Of a DNA stretch of 64,000 nt, positions 42,307-53,845 are shown piece after piece. The position numbers were made by a program, and so were the translations under genes. The notes under the pieces were generated by a model that saw only the letters and a program-made list of their open reading frames with translations, made no database searches and was not told the origin of the DNA. The stretch spans positions 2,356,001-2,420,000 of the forward strand of contig NZ_CP051261.1 of the NCBI RefSeq assembly GCF_014236855.1. The letters are read 5' to 3'. The stretch is from Xanthomonas sp. SI (lineage in GTDB: Bacteria > Pseudomonadota > Gammaproteobacteria > Xanthomonadales > Xanthomonadaceae). The number at the start of each line of letters is the position of its first letter. The stretch's first letter is position 1.

Positions 42307-43623
42307 ATGCACGCCAACAAGCAAACCCGCCAGACCATCGTCCGCCTGCTCTCGAGCATGGCCAGCGCCAAGGAGATCAGCCAGTACCTCAAGCGCTTTT
42401 CGCAGCTGGACGCCAAGCGCTTCGCCGTGGTCAAGGTCGGCGGCGCGGTGCTGCGCGACGATCTGGAGGCGCTGACCTCGTCGCTGTCGTTCCTGCAGGA
42501 AGTCGGGCTGACCCCGATCGTGCTGCACGGTGCCGGCCCGCAGCTGGATGCGGAGCTGTCGGCCGCCGGTATCGAGAAGCAGACCGTCAACGGCCTGCGG
42601 GTGACCTCGCCGGAAGCGCTGGCGATCGTGCGCAAGGTGTTCCAGGCCTCCAATCTCAAGCTGGTCGAAGCGCTGCAGCAGAACGGCGCGCGCGCTACCT
42701 CGATCACCGGCGGGGTGTTCGAGGCGCAGTATCTGGACCGAGACACCTATGGCCTGGTCGGCGAGGTCAAGGCGGTGAACCTGGCGCCGATCGAGGCCAG
42801 CCTACAGGCCGGCTCGATCCCGGTGATCACCAGCCTGGGCGAAACTCCGAGCGGGCAGATCCTCAACATCAACGCCGATTTCGCCGCCAACGAACTGGTG
42901 CAGGAACTGCAGCCGTACAAGATCATCTTCCTCACCGGCACCGGCGGGCTGCTCGACGAGGAGGGCAGGGTGATCGATTCGATCAACCTGTCCACCGAGT
43001 ATGCGCATCTGATGCAGCAGCCGTGGATCAACGGCGGCATGCGGGTCAAGATCGAGCAGATCAAGGATCTGCTGGACCGCCTGCCGCTGGAATCGTCGGT
43101 GTCGATCACGCGCCCGGCCGATCTGGCCAAGGAACTGTTCACCCACAAGGGTTCGGGCACGCTGGTGCGGCGCGGCGAGAAGGTGCTGCGCGCCACGGCG
43201 TGGAGCGAGCTGGACACGCAGCGGCTGAAGTCGCTGATCGAATCCAGCTTCGGCCGCACCCTGGTGCCGGACTATTTCGACAAGACCCGGCTGCTGCGCG
43301 CCTATGTCAGCGAAAACTACCGCGCCGCGGTGATCCTGACCAACGAGGATGGCTACACCTACCTGGACAAGTTCGCGGTGCTCGACGACGCGCAGGGCGA
43401 AGGCCTGGGCCGCGCGGTGTGGAACGTGATGCGCGAGGAGACCCCGCAGCTGTTCTGGCGCTCGCGCCACAACAACCAGGTCAACATCTTCTACTACGCC
43501 GAATCCGACGGCTGCTTCAAGCAGGAGAAGTGGAAGGTGTTCTGGTACGGGCTGGAGAACTTCGAGCAGATCCAGCACTGCGTGGCGCATTGCGCCACGC
43601 GCAAGCCGACCCTGCTGGGCTGA
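42307..43623 (+). CDS. argB: Bifunctional N-acetylglutamate synthase / acetylglutamate kinase
   Basis: A 438-residue fusion. Residues about 1-285 are an amino acid kinase domain ([56 protein letters not shown]). Residues about 290-438 are a vertebrate-like N-acetyltransferase domain ([34 protein letters not shown]). In Xanthomonas, such proteins both make N-acetylglutamate and phosphorylate it, and they are the bacterial relatives of animal NAGS. Feedback inhibition by arginine is known for the class. The ATG at 42307 matches the usual N-terminus; the frame open upstream into argE' is spurious. Confidence 0.96.
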   Translation: MHANKQTRQTIVRLLSSMASAKEISQYLKRFSQLDAKRFAVVKVGGAVLRDDLEALTSSLSFLQEVGLTPIVLHGAGPQLDAELSAAGIEKQTVNGLRVTSPEALAIVRKVFQASNLKLVEALQQNGARATSITGGVFEAQYLDRDTYGLVGEVKAVNLAPIEASLQAGSIPVITSLGETPSGQILNINADFAANELVQELQPYKIIFLTGTGGLLDEEGRVIDSINLSTEYAHLMQQPWINGGMRVKIEQIKDLLDRLPLESSVSITRPADLAKELFTHKGSGTLVRRGEKVLRATAWSELDTQRLKSLIESSFGRTLVPDYFDKTRLLRAYVSENYRAAVILTNEDGYTYLDKFAVLDDAQGEGLGRAVWNVMREETPQLFWRSRHNNQVNIFYYAESDGCFKQEKWKVFWYGLENFEQIQHCVAHCATRKPTLLG

Positions 43624-43628
43624 GCGCG

Positions 43629-44240
43629 ATGAGCCTGGATCTGCTGCCTGCGCTGTGGCGCGCCGTGCCGACCCTGCAGGGCCGGCATGCATCGCTGGAG
43701 CCGTTGCAGCATGCGCATGCCGACGCCTTGCGCGCGGCGCTGCACGGCAGCGGCCTGGAGCGGCTGTGGTACACCAGCGTGCCGGCGCCGGACCAGGTCG
43801 ATGGCTATGTGGCCGCGGCGCTGGACGCGCAGGCGCAGGGCCGCGTGCTGCCGTTCGCGGTGCGCGATGCGGCCGGCGCGGTCGTCGGCAGCACCCGCTT
43901 CTACGGCCTGGACGCCGAGGTGCCGACGCTGCTGATCGGCTACACCTGGTATGCGCCGCGCGTGCAGCGCAGCGGGGTCAATACCGAGGTCAAGCGCATG
44001 CTGCTGCAGTACGCGTTCGAGACCTTGCAGTGCATCAGCGTCGGCTTCGAAACCAGTTGGTTCAACCACACCTCGCGCGCCGCCATCGCCCGGCTCGGCG
44101 CCAAGCAGGACGGCGTGCTGCGCAACCACAAGCGCCACGCCGACGGCACGCCGCGCGATACCGTGGTGTTCTCCATCATCGATACGGAATGGGCCGGGGT
44201 GAAACGCCACCTGCAGTTCCGCCTGGACTCGCATACATGA
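43629..44240 (+). CDS. GNAT-family N-acetyltransferase, RimJ/RimL-like
   Basis: A 203-residue acetyltransferase of the RimL-type subgroup: an N-terminal [19 protein letters not shown] region, [21 protein letters not shown], and the CoA-binding end with [23 protein letters not shown]. It starts five bases after the argB/A stop, and its stop overlaps the argC start (ATGA), so it is firmly embedded in the arginine operon. Whether it modifies a pathway intermediate, a protein N-terminus or something unrelated is not known. Confidence 0.86.
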   Translation: MSLDLLPALWRAVPTLQGRHASLEPLQHAHADALRAALHGSGLERLWYTSVPAPDQVDGYVAAALDAQAQGRVLPFAVRDAAGAVVGSTRFYGLDAEVPTLLIGYTWYAPRVQRSGVNTEVKRMLLQYAFETLQCISVGFETSWFNHTSRAAIARLGAKQDGVLRNHKRHADGTPRDTVVFSIIDTEWAGVKRHLQFRLDSHT

Positions 44241-45205
44241 CTTCCAACACCCATGGCGTCGGCATCGTCGGCGCACGCGGCCACACCGGCGCCGAACTGA
44301 TCAAGCTGGTCGCCGCGCATCCGCAGCTGCACCTGGCCTTCGTGTCCTCGCGCGAGCTGGCCGGCCAACGCGTGGCCGAGCACAGCGCGGGGTATCACGG
44401 CGAGCTGCGATACGAAAATCTGGACGCCGAGGCGGTGGCGGCCAAGCGCGCCGATGCGGTGGTGCTGGCACTGCCCAACGGCAAGGCCGCGCCCTACGTG
44501 GCGGCGCTGGACGCGGTGGCGGCCGAAACCATCGTCGTCGATCTGTCGGCGGACTACCGCTTCGATTCCAGCTGGTATTACGGCCTGCCGGAACTGACCC
44601 GCGGCCGTTATGCCGGGCAGAAGCGGATCAGCAATCCCGGCTGCTACGCCACCGCGATGCAGCTGGCGATCGCGCCGCTGCTCGACCAGTTGGCCGGCCC
44701 ACCGCAGTGCTTCGGCGTGTCCGGCTATTCCGGCGCCGGCACCACGCCGTCGGACAAGAACAACCCCGAGCTGCTGCGCGACAACCTGATGCCGTACGCG
44801 CTGACCGACCACATGCACGAGCGCGAAGTGTCCACGCAACTGGGCGTGCCGGTGGAGTTCATGCCGCACGTGGCGCCGCATTTCCGCGGCATCACCATGA
44901 CCGTGAACCTGTGGCTGCAGCAACCGCTGGCGCTGGACGCGATCCAGCGCCGCTACCGCGAGCGTTACGCCGGCGAACCGCTGATCGAGGTGCTCGACGA
45001 GGCGCCTTGGGTCAGCCGCATCGCCGGCAAGCACGGCGTGCAGATCGGCGGCTTCACCCTGGCCCCGGGCAACAAGCGCCTGGTGGTGGTGGCGACCCTG
45101 GACAACTTGCTCAAGGGCGCAGCGACCCAGGCGATGCAGAACCTCAACCTGGCGCTGGGCTTGGACGAACTGACCGCGATTCCGGTGGTGGGGCGGACCC
45201 AATGA
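44237..45205 (+). CDS. argC: N-acetyl-gamma-glutamyl-phosphate reductase
   Basis: A 322-residue NADPH-dependent reductase for the third step of arginine synthesis. The Rossmann start [16 protein letters not shown] carries the dinucleotide-binding glycines. The catalytic Cys is in [11 protein letters not shown], and the His is in [11 protein letters not shown]. The ATG at 44237 overlaps the upstream GNAT stop codon. The length and motifs fit the type 1 ArgC class. Its C-terminus lies just before a heptad repeat array. Confidence 0.96.
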   Translation: MTSNTHGVGIVGARGHTGAELIKLVAAHPQLHLAFVSSRELAGQRVAEHSAGYHGELRYENLDAEAVAAKRADAVVLALPNGKAAPYVAALDAVAAETIVVDLSADYRFDSSWYYGLPELTRGRYAGQKRISNPGCYATAMQLAIAPLLDQLAGPPQCFGVSGYSGAGTTPSDKNNPELLRDNLMPYALTDHMHEREVSTQLGVPVEFMPHVAPHFRGITMTVNLWLQQPLALDAIQRRYRERYAGEPLIEVLDEAPWVSRIAGKHGVQIGGFTLAPGNKRLVVVATLDNLLKGAATQAMQNLNLALGLDELTAIPVVGRTQ

Positions 45206-45224
45206 GCTTCCTTGCCGCGGCTTT

Positions 45225-45258
45225 CGACTCCCCATTCCCCATTCCCGATTCCCGCAAA
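45225..45258. repeat. GGGATTC-type heptad array before argH
   Basis: Four imperfect heptads on the opposite strand (CTCCCCA, TTCCCCA, TTCCCGA, TTCCCGC) fill the gap between argC and argH and end within a few bases of the argH start codon. Confidence 0.78.
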
Positions 45259-45260
45259 AA

Positions 45261-46559
45261 ATGACCAATCTCCTCTGGCAAAAGCCCGGCGTCGCCGTCG
45301 ATGCCAAGATCCAGGCGTTCCTGGCTGGCGACGACGTGATCCTGGATCGCGAATTCTTCCTGCACGACATCGCCGCCAGCGGCGCGCATGCCGAAGGCCT
45401 GCAGCGCATCGGCATCCTGTCGGCCGACGAGCTGGCCGGGCTGCAGCGCGAACTGGCGATCCTGGCCGAGGATTTCCGCAGCGGCGCGTTCGTGCTCGAC
45501 GAGCGCTTCGAAGACGGCCATTCGGCGATCGAGGCGCGGCTCACCGAGCGCCTGGGCGATGCCGGCCGCAAGATCCACACCGGGCGCAGCCGCAACGACC
45601 AGATCCTGGTCGCCACCCGACTGTGGCTGAAGGAACGGCTGGCGCAACTGGCGCAGCTGAGCCGCGAGATCGCCAAGGTCGCACTGGACCGCGCGCAGGC
45701 CGAGCAGGCGCTGCCTCTTCCGGGCTACACGCATATCCAGCGCGCCGTAGTGTCCTCGGCGGGGATGTGGTGGGCCGGCTGGACCGAGGCTTTCATCGAC
45801 GATGCGATCCGCGCCCAGGACACGCTGCGTCTGATCGACGCCAACCCGCTCGGCACCGCTGCCGGCTACGGCGTCAATCTGAAACTCGACCGCGAGCACA
45901 CCACCGCCGCGCTCGGCTTCGCGCGCATGCAGATCAGTCCGATCTACGCGCAGCTGTCGCGCGGCAAGTTCGAGATGGCCGCGCTGGAAGCGCTGGGCAG
46001 CGCGACCCTGGACCTGCGCCGGCTGGCCTGGGACCTGTCGCTGTTCACCAGCGGCGAGTTCGGCTTCGTCGCCTTGCCGGCGCAGTACACCACCGGCAGC
46101 TCGATCATGCCCAACAAGCGCAATCCGGACGTGATCGAACTGATGCGCGCGACCCACGCCAGCGTGGCCGCGGCGCGTACCGAGATCGAACAGTTACTGT
46201 CGCTGCCGTCCGGCTACCACCGCGACCTGCAAAGCAGCAAGGGCGCGATCTTCCACGGCTTCGGCCGCGGCCTGGCCGCGCTGGAACTGCTGCCGGCGCT
46301 GCTGGCCAACCTGGAGTGGCGCGAAGACAGGCTGCGCGCGGCGATCGACTCGGGCATGTACGCCACCGACGTCGCGGTCGAGGCGGCGCTGGCCGGCGTG
46401 CCGTTCCGCGAGGCCTACCAGGCGGCGGCTGCGTCGGCCGCCAGCGCAGGGCAGGGGCGCACGCCGGAAGGCAGCCTGGCCGCGCGGGTCTCGCCCGGCG
46501 CCGCCGCGGATCTGCGTCTGGCGGAACTGCAGGCGCGCTGGGACGCACTGGCCGGCTGA
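45261..46559 (+). CDS. argH: Argininosuccinate lyase
   Basis: A 432-residue member of the fumarase/aspartase superfamily that splits argininosuccinate to arginine and fumarate. Motifs: [30 protein letters not shown] (residues about 87-116), [12 protein letters not shown], and the signature [18 protein letters not shown]. The enzyme is slightly shorter than the usual 450-460 residues at the C-terminal end (it ends RWDALAG), but the active-site segments are complete. It closes the arginine pathway in this cluster. Confidence 0.96.
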   Translation: MTNLLWQKPGVAVDAKIQAFLAGDDVILDREFFLHDIAASGAHAEGLQRIGILSADELAGLQRELAILAEDFRSGAFVLDERFEDGHSAIEARLTERLGDAGRKIHTGRSRNDQILVATRLWLKERLAQLAQLSREIAKVALDRAQAEQALPLPGYTHIQRAVVSSAGMWWAGWTEAFIDDAIRAQDTLRLIDANPLGTAAGYGVNLKLDREHTTAALGFARMQISPIYAQLSRGKFEMAALEALGSATLDLRRLAWDLSLFTSGEFGFVALPAQYTTGSSIMPNKRNPDVIELMRATHASVAAARTEIEQLLSLPSGYHRDLQSSKGAIFHGFGRGLAALELLPALLANLEWREDRLRAAIDSGMYATDVAVEAALAGVPFREAYQAAAASAASAGQGRTPEGSLAARVSPGAAADLRLAELQARWDALAG

Positions 46560-46610
46560 GGCAGCAGGCTGCCGCGCTGGGTTTATGGGTTTTCATCGGA
46601 AGGAGGATGC

Positions 46611-47408
46611 ATGAACCGATCGACCGCGCTGCCGCAGGTAGCCAAGCGCCTTGGCTGGGCCGCGCTGGCGGCGTTGCTGTTGCCGCTGCTGCTGGCGCTG
46701 TGCTTTCCGGCGCATGCGGCAGCCGCAGCCGGTGACGCGCTGAAGGTGGCGGTGTACCGGGGCAAGGCCGGTTGCCGCGGTTGTTCGGAAATGGTGGTGA
46801 AAGCGTTGCGCGGAAGCGGCCTGAAGCTCGAAGTCGCCTATGTCGGCGAGCGCGAGCCGCTCAAGGTGAACGCGCGCACGCTGAGCGGATTCGACCTGTA
46901 CATCCAGCCCGGCGGCGGGCAGGACATTCCCGCCGCCTACGCCGCCATCGGCGACGACGGTGCCGATGCGATCCGCGCGTTCGTGCGCGGCGGCAAGGGC
47001 TTCCTGGGCCTGTGCATGGGCGCCTATCTCGCCGACCGCGACTGGATGGGGCTGGTCGACGTGGCGCTGCTATCGGAGGTCGGACGCCCGGACTCGGGTA
47101 TCGACGACGAGGGCGACCATACGATCGATGTGCGCTGGGACGGGACGCTGGAACGCGTCTACTATCAGGACGGTCCGTATTTCACCGGCAACGCCGCGTC
47201 GGGCTATGCGCCGATCGCCCACTACCGCAACGGCGACGTGGCCATGGCCCGCTACGGCTATGGCGCCGGCACGGTGCTGCTGACCGGTCCGCATCCCGAA
47301 GCCGACGCCAGCTGGATGGACGAGGATGGCGGCGACGCTGCGGCGCAGGACAAGATGCGGCGCCTGCTGCACTACTTCGCGGCGACGCGCATGGCTGTGG
47401 TGCGCTAG
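46611..47408 (+). CDS. Secreted BPL-N/GATase1-like domain protein
   Basis: A 265-residue protein with an N-terminal export signal (residues 1-40, Leu/Ala-rich, ending AHAAAAAG). The mature part has the BPL-N (biotin-protein-ligase N-terminal-like) fold related to class I glutamine amidotransferases: LYIQPGGGQDIPAAY, GGKGFLGLCMGAYLA with a putative nucleophilic Cys, and GTVLLTGPHPEAD with a His. It has neither a biotin ligase domain nor an ammonia-transfer partner. Function unknown; a periplasmic hydrolase is possible. A good ribosome binding site (AAGGAGG) precedes the ATG. It interrupts the arg and pro genes. Confidence 0.8.
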   Translation: MNRSTALPQVAKRLGWAALAALLLPLLLALCFPAHAAAAAGDALKVAVYRGKAGCRGCSEMVVKALRGSGLKLEVAYVGEREPLKVNARTLSGFDLYIQPGGGQDIPAAYAAIGDDGADAIRAFVRGGKGFLGLCMGAYLADRDWMGLVDVALLSEVGRPDSGIDDEGDHTIDVRWDGTLERVYYQDGPYFTGNAASGYAPIAHYRNGDVAMARYGYGAGTVLLTGPHPEADASWMDEDGGDAAAQDKMRRLLHYFAATRMAVVR

Positions 47409-47496
47409 TGTCGACAGCGGCCGCTGGCAGGCGCTGCGGGAATGGCGGACGGCCACGCTGGCCGGGTGGTGACGTAGTCGATCGAGGAGAAGCGGG

Positions 47497-47754
47497 ATGA
47501 CGTTGTACCTGGTGATGGCGATGCGCAAGCCGGACTTTCCGCCGTCGGTGGTGCAGCCGCACCGCGATTTTCTCGCCGCATTGCGCGCGCGCGGCCTGCT
47601 GGAACTGGCCGGCGGTTTCGGCGATGGCAGCGGCGGCGCCTACCTGCTGAAGAACGTCGCCAGCCTGGAGCAGGCGCGGGCGATCGTCGCCGAGGATCCG
47701 CTGGCGATCGCCGACGCGTCCGAACTGAGCGTGTATGCATGGAACGCGCAATGA
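47497..47754 (+). CDS. YciI-like protein
   Basis: An 85-residue protein of the YciI/YCII-related fold (dimeric alpha/beta barrel). It has the His-Asp type residues in QPHRDFLAAL and the SLEQARAIVAEDPLAIADASE segment typical of the family. The reaction is unknown in most members. It ends 16 bp before proB and is probably translated from the same message. Confidence 0.85.
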   Translation: MTLYLVMAMRKPDFPPSVVQPHRDFLAALRARGLLELAGGFGDGSGGAYLLKNVASLEQARAIVAEDPLAIADASELSVYAWNAQ

Positions 47755-47770
47755 GTCGGGCGCGGCGGCG

Positions 47771-48961
47771 ATGAATGTCGTGACCGCTGGCGCATCTGCG
47801 TTCGTCGAGCAGGCGTTGCCGCCGTGGCGGCGCGCGGTGCTCAAGGTCGGCAGCAGCCTGCTCGCCGCCGATGGCGGCGGCGGGCTGTCGCCGCGCTACG
47901 CGCTGGGGCTGGCGCAGTTCGTCTCGGCCAATCTGGCGGTCGGGCGCGAACTGGTGATCGTGTCCTCCGGCGCGGTCGCCGCCGGCCGCGCGATCCTGCC
48001 GCGGGCCGCCGAGGCAGGCGCGGCGATCGCCGCGCGACAAGCGCTGGCCGCACTCGGCCAGGCGCAGTTGATCGCGCTGTGGCAGCGCTTCTTCGAGCGC
48101 CCGGTGGCGCAGGTGCTGCTGACCCACGACGACCTGCGCAACCGCCGCCGCTACCTCAACGCGCGCGCCACCCTGGGCGAGCTGTTGCGGCTGGGCGCGC
48201 TGCCGGTGGTCAACGAGAACGACACCGTGTCGGTGGACGAGCTCAAGCTCGGCGACAACGATAATCTCGCGGCGATCGTCGCCGCGCTGGTCGATGCCGA
48301 CGCGCTGTTCATCGCCACCGACATCGACGGCCTGTACACCGCCGATCCGCGCAGCGACCCGCGTGCGCAGCCGCTGGACGACGTCCCCGAGCTGACCGCG
48401 GCGGTGCTGGCGATGGCCGGCGGCAGCGCCAGCAGCGTCGGCACCGGCGGCATGCGCACCAAGCTGGAGGCGGCAGCCAAGGCCGGCGCCGCCGGCATCG
48501 AGACCTACCTGTTCAACGGCCGCAGCGCCGAGGTGGTGCGCGGCCTGGCCCAGGACCGCCTGCGCGGCACCCGCATCCATCCCGCGCGCACCCGCATCGC
48601 CGCACGCAAGTACTGGCTGCGCCAGGTGCCGGTGGAACCCGGCGCGATCCTGGTCGACGCCGGCGCCGCCGCCGCGCTGGCCGACAAGGGCGCCTCGCTG
48701 CTGCCCGGCGGCGTGGCCGGTGCCGAAGGCGACTTCCGCCGCGGCGACATGGTCGAGGTGCGCCTGAGCGACGGCGCCGGCGAGCGCTGCCTGGCGCGCG
48801 GCGTCAGCCAGTACTCCGCCGCCGACGTGCGCCGCATCGCCCGCCGCCACTCGCGCGACATCGAATCGATCCTGGGGTATAGCTATGGAGAGAATGTGAT
48901 TCACCGCGACGATCTGGTGGTGATTCGGGACTCGGGACTCGGGACCCGGGACTCGGTGTAA
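47771..48961 (+). CDS. proB: Glutamate 5-kinase
   Basis: A 396-residue kinase for the first step of proline synthesis. The amino acid kinase domain (about 18-270) includes [43 protein letters not shown], and [16 protein letters not shown] domain follows (about 285-375). The last 12 or so residues, [13 protein letters not shown], are encoded by a GGGACTC heptad array (48922-48958), so the native C-terminus has been lengthened by repeat DNA. The ATG at 47771 is preferred to an earlier GTG because the latter lies within the YciI gene. Confidence 0.96.
   Translation: MNVVTAGASAFVEQALPPWRRAVLKVGSSLLAADGGGGLSPRYALGLAQFVSANLAVGRELVIVSSGAVAAGRAILPRAAEAGAAIAARQALAALGQAQLIALWQRFFERPVAQVLLTHDDLRNRRRYLNARATLGELLRLGALPVVNENDTVSVDELKLGDNDNLAAIVAALVDADALFIATDIDGLYTADPRSDPRAQPLDDVPELTAAVLAMAGGSASSVGTGGMRTKLEAAAKAGAAGIETYLFNGRSAEVVRGLAQDRLRGTRIHPARTRIAARKYWLRQVPVEPGAILVDAGAAAALADKGASLLPGGVAGAEGDFRRGDMVEVRLSDGAGERCLARGVSQYSAADVRRIARRHSRDIESILGYSYGENVIHRDDLVVIRDSGLGTRDSV
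48922..48958. repeat. GGGACTC heptad array in the proB 3' end
   Basis: About five 7-bp units (GATTCGG, GACTCGG, GACTCGG, GACCCGG, GACTCGG) lie in frame at the 3' end of proB and supply its last codons and the start of the intergenic region. Confidence 0.85.
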
Positions 48962-49085
48962 GCGCGGCCGGCCGGCGCATGCGCAGGCCGACACGCCATC
49001 GCATCGCGCACCTTCGGCAAATGCGAGAACGAGTCCAACGCTTTCGCATCGATGGCTTGACAGTTCCCGCCGCCCGCACAGCCTT

Positions 49086-49128
49086 TCCGAGTCCCGAGTC
49101 CCGAGTCCCGAGTCCCGAGTCCCGAACA
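49086..49128. repeat. Perfect CGAGTCC heptad array before proA
   Basis: Five consecutive, nearly perfect copies of CGAGTCC (about 49089-49123), followed by CGAAC, lie 15-55 bp before the proA start codon. They are inverted relative to the array at the end of proB, so the proB-proA gap is bounded by complementary arrays that could form a long-range hairpin. Confidence 0.88.
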
Positions 49129-49142
49129 AACTGGAACCATCC

Positions 49143-50390
<1,248 letters not shown>

Positions 50391-50438
50391 CCGTTGCTAC
50401 CTGCCTGCGCTGCGGTAACGGCGCGGCAGGCGGAGCAC

Positions 50439-51662
50439 CTAGGATCCGGTCGGCAGCGGATCGTGGTTGATGCTGGATACCACGCGGTTGCGTCCTGCGG
50501 CCTTGGCCCGGTAGAGCATGCGGTCGGCTTCCGCCACCAGTGCATCGATCCGCGGCACGCCGCCGACCGAGGTCGCCACGCCGATGCTGATGGTGGCGTC
50601 GATGCGGCGTCCTTCCACTTCCCTGGCGTCGGCCATGAACGCCAGGCGCAGCCGCTCGGCCATCGCGTTGGCCTGCGCCAGATCGGTGTCCGGCAGCACG
50701 CAGACGAACTCTTCGCCGCCGAAACGGAAGATCCAGTCGCCCTTGCGCAGGCTGCGTTGCGCGACCTGCGCGGCCAGCACGATGACCGCGTCGCCAAGCC
50801 GATGGCCATGGCGGTCGTTGATGCGTTTGAAATGGTCGATGTCGAAGAACAGCACCGAGCGGCGGCGCGCGCCGCGATCGCGCCATTGCTCCGCGCGCTG
50901 CTCGAAGAAGCGGCGGTTGTACAGGCCGGTCATCGGATCGCGCACCGAGTCGTCGTAGTAGCGCAGCGCGTCGCGCTCCTTGTGCATGGCCACCAGCAGC
51001 GCGCTCGCCAGCAGCACGTGCAGCAGGATCCGCACGTTGTAGAACACCACTGCCCAGGTCTGTGCGGGCGCCGCGCCCAATGGCTGCGGCAGCCAGTGCG
51101 CGAAGGCCACCGCCAGCGCCGCCAGCCCTGCGGCCACCCCGAACACGATGGCCAGCAGCCTGGCCGACGGAAGGCCGCCGTTGCGCCGGCGCCACAGTTC
51201 TCTCGCCGGTAGCGCGCTGTAGAGGCAGACCAGCCCGACGCGCAGGCCCGCGTTGGCCATGGCCCAGCCGTAGCGGTCGAACACGGCGATCGCCAGGCCC
51301 AGCCACAGCAGCGCCGGCAGCAGCAGCCAGCCCCAGCGCGGCGGGCGGTCGTAGAACGCGCGGATCGCCTGCCAGCCGAACGCATAGGCGAGGGTGATGC
51401 AGAACGCGCCCAGTTGCAGGCCGAGCCTGCCGGGAAACGCCTGCGGCTGGATCAGGAAGGCGCAGCCGCAGGCGCCTGCGAAGAACGGCATCGCCAGCCA
51501 CAGGCGCTTGCCCGCCTGCGGGCGGGCGACCAGCACCAGCAACGACAGGCACAGCAGCACCACGGTGGTGTAGCCGAGCAGCGTGGGGACATCGACCATG
51601 GCGGCAACGAAGGCCTTGTACTGGCGGGCGGCTGCCAGACAGACCTTATCGGAAAACGCCAT
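50439..51662 (-). CDS. Membrane diguanylate cyclase
   Basis: A 407-residue protein with six or seven membrane segments (about 25-215) and a C-terminal GGDEF domain (about 240-400). The active site reads FRFGGEEF, a fully active variant in characterised enzymes. The inhibitory-site motif RKGD lies five residues before it. FFDIDHFKRINDRHGH gives the metal and substrate residues. The membrane part resembles MHYT-free, unnamed 7TM sensor regions and gives no hint of the signal. The start at 51662 (MAFSDKV) is chosen over a longer frame. It converges with proA and diverges from the ester hydrolase gene. Confidence 0.92.
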   Translation of the reverse strand: MAFSDKVCLAAARQYKAFVAAMVDVPTLLGYTTVVLLCLSLLVLVARPQAGKRLWLAMPFFAGACGCAFLIQPQAFPGRLGLQLGAFCITLAYAFGWQAIRAFYDRPPRWGWLLLPALLWLGLAIAVFDRYGWAMANAGLRVGLVCLYSALPARELWRRRNGGLPSARLLAIVFGVAAGLAALAVAFAHWLPQPLGAAPAQTWAVVFYNVRILLHVLLASALLVAMHKERDALRYYDDSVRDPMTGLYNRRFFEQRAEQWRDRGARRRSVLFFDIDHFKRINDRHGHRLGDAVIVLAAQVAQRSLRKGDWIFRFGGEEFVCVLPDTDLAQANAMAERLRLAFMADAREVEGRRIDATISIGVATSVGGVPRIDALVAEADRMLYRAKAAGRNRVVSSINHDPLPTGS

Positions 51663-51832
51663 TATCCCCCCATTGTTCCGACGTGGGCGGGGCGCGTTGC
51701 CGACGCCTTTCCGCGCTGCGGCCCGCCGCTTCAGGTTCACGACGCAGCCGCCATGCGCGCCGAGGCGGGAGCGACACTTCCGCCAGGGCCGCGGTTGCGC
51801 CTACAGTCGCGATCTCACTGTCCGGAGGTTCC

Positions 51833-53749
51833 ATGCGCCCCATCGCCGCCCGCTTGCTCGCCACCGTCATTGCCGCCGCGCTGGCCACCGCCGCCCAGGC
51901 GCAGACCGCGCCGATGACCCCCGATGTCACCGGCAAGGCCTTCGTCGCGCCGACCGAGGCCAACGACTACGTCAAGCGCGAGGTGATGATCCCGATGCGC
52001 GACGGGGTCAAGCTGCACACGGTGATCGTGCTGCCCAAGGGCGCGCAGCACGCGCCGATGCTGCTGACGCGCACGCCCTACGACGCCAGCGGCCGCGCCA
52101 GCCGCATGGCCTCGCCGCATATGCGCGACCTGTTGCCGCAGGGCGACGAAGTGTTCGTCGACGGTGGCTATATCCGCGTGTTCCAGGATATCCGCGGCAA
52201 GTACGGTTCGCAGGGCGACTACGTGATGACCCGGCCGTTGCGCGGCCCGCTCAACGGCAGCAAGGTCGACCATGCCACCGACGCCTGGGACACGATCGAC
52301 TGGCTGGTCAAGAACGTGCACGAGTCCAACGGCAAGGTCGGCATGATCGGCTCGTCCTACGAAGGCTTCACCGTGGTCATGGCGCTGACCGACCCGCATC
52401 CGGCGCTGAAGGTGGCCGCGCCGGAAAGCCCGATGATCGACGGCTGGATGGGCGACGACTGGCTCAACTACGGCGCGTTCCGCCAGGTCAACTTCGACTA
52501 CTTCACCGGCCAGCTGACCCAGCGCGGCAAGGGCAGCGGCATCCCGCGCCACGGCCACGACGACTACAGCAATTTCCTGCGCGCCGGCTCGGCCGGCGAC
52601 TACGCCAAGGCCGCGGGCCTGGAGCAGTTGCCGTGGTGGCACAAGCTCACCGAACACCCCGCCTACGACGCGTTCTGGCAGGGCCAGGCGCTGGACAAGG
52701 TGATGGCGCGTACCGCGCTGAAGGTGCCGACGATGTGGCTGCAGGGCCTGTGGGACCAGGAGGACATGTGGGGCGCGATCCACAGCTACCAGGCGATGGA
52801 GCCGCGCGACGCCGGCAACGACAGGAACTATCTGGTGATGGGGCCGTGGCGGCACAGCCAGGTCAACTACGACGGCTCGGCGCTGGGCGCGCTGAAGTTC
52901 GACGGCGACACCGCGCTGCAGTTCCGCCGCGACGTGCTCAAGCCGTTCTTCGACCAGTACCTGGTCGACGGCGCGGCCAAGGCCGACACGCCGCCGGTGT
53001 TCATCTACAACACGGGCGAGAACCACTGGGATCGCCTGCAGGCCTGGCCGCGCAGCTGTGAACAGGGCTGCGCGGCGCGCAGCAAGCCGCTGTACCTGAC
53101 CGCCGGCGGCACGCTGTCGTTCGACGCGCCCACGGCCGGGCAGGGCGACTACGAGGAGTACGTGTCCGACCCGGCCAAGCCGGTGCCGTTCGTGCCGCGC
53201 CCGGTCGATTTTGGCGATCGCGACATGTGGACCAGCTGGCTGGTGCACGACCAGCGCTTCGTCGATGGCCGCCCCGACGTGCTGACCTTCGTCAGCGCGC
53301 CGCTGGATGCGCCGCTTAGCATCGCCGGCGTGCCGGAGGTGAACCTGCAGGCTTCCACCAGCGGCAGCGACAGCGACTGGGTGGTGAAGCTGATCGATGT
53401 GTATCCGGACGAAATGGCGTCCGATCCGAAACTGGGCGGCTACGAACTGGCGGTGTCGATGGCGATCTTCCGCGGCCGCTACCGCGAGAGCTTCGAAACG
53501 CCCAAGCCGATCGCGCCGAACCAGCCGCTGGCCTACAGCTTCGGCCTGCCCACCGCCAACCACACCTTCCAGCGCGGCCACCGGGTGATGGTGCAGGTGC
53601 AGTCCAGCCTGTTCCCGCTGTACGACCGCAACCCGCAGACCTACGTGCCCAACATCTACTTCGCCAAGCCGGGCGACTACCAGAAGGCCACGCAGCGCAT
53701 CTGGCACACGCCGCAGCAGGCGAGCTACATCAGTCTGCCGGTGCGCTGA
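51833..53749 (+). CDS. aeh: Secreted alpha-amino acid ester hydrolase (CocE/S15 family)
   Basis: A 638-residue enzyme with a signal peptide (residues 1-24, ending QAQ). The catalytic domain shows GSSYEGFTVVMAL with nucleophile Ser175, GLWDQEDMWGA with the acid Asp, and MGPWRHSQVNYDG with the His. Acidic residues near the active site, part of the carboxylate cluster that binds the substrate amino group, are plausible but not identified by position. A C-terminal jelly-roll (about 420-638) completes the X-Pro dipeptidyl-peptidase C-like layout. Xanthomonas homologues hydrolyse alpha-amino esters and beta-lactam side chains. GGAGG at 51823-51827 supports the start. The gene stands alone. Confidence 0.93.
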   Translation: MRPIAARLLATVIAAALATAAQAQTAPMTPDVTGKAFVAPTEANDYVKREVMIPMRDGVKLHTVIVLPKGAQHAPMLLTRTPYDASGRASRMASPHMRDLLPQGDEVFVDGGYIRVFQDIRGKYGSQGDYVMTRPLRGPLNGSKVDHATDAWDTIDWLVKNVHESNGKVGMIGSSYEGFTVVMALTDPHPALKVAAPESPMIDGWMGDDWLNYGAFRQVNFDYFTGQLTQRGKGSGIPRHGHDDYSNFLRAGSAGDYAKAAGLEQLPWWHKLTEHPAYDAFWQGQALDKVMARTALKVPTMWLQGLWDQEDMWGAIHSYQAMEPRDAGNDRNYLVMGPWRHSQVNYDGSALGALKFDGDTALQFRRDVLKPFFDQYLVDGAAKADTPPVFIYNTGENHWDRLQAWPRSCEQGCAARSKPLYLTAGGTLSFDAPTAGQGDYEEYVSDPAKPVPFVPRPVDFGDRDMWTSWLVHDQRFVDGRPDVLTFVSAPLDAPLSIAGVPEVNLQASTSGSDSDWVVKLIDVYPDEMASDPKLGGYELAVSMAIFRGRYRESFETPKPIAPNQPLAYSFGLPTANHTFQRGHRVMVQVQSSLFPLYDRNPQTYVPNIYFAKPGDYQKATQRIWHTPQQASYISLPVR

Positions 53750-53845
53750 GCGCCGCTGCAGGGCGGTCGTGCGGGTGTGCAGCGCCGGCGAAGCCGGCGC
53801 ATTCCGTGTGCGCGGCATGCCGTATCGCGCCGCCGCGCGCCCGGC

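Noticed and set aside
46560..46573. GGCAGC-AG-GCTGCC after argH considered as a terminator
   Set aside because: The loop would be only two bases and there is no T-run.
49086..49128. Regular 7-bp repeats considered as a CRISPR-like array
   Set aside because: The units are only 7 bp and directly adjacent with no spacers; no cas genes are in the window.
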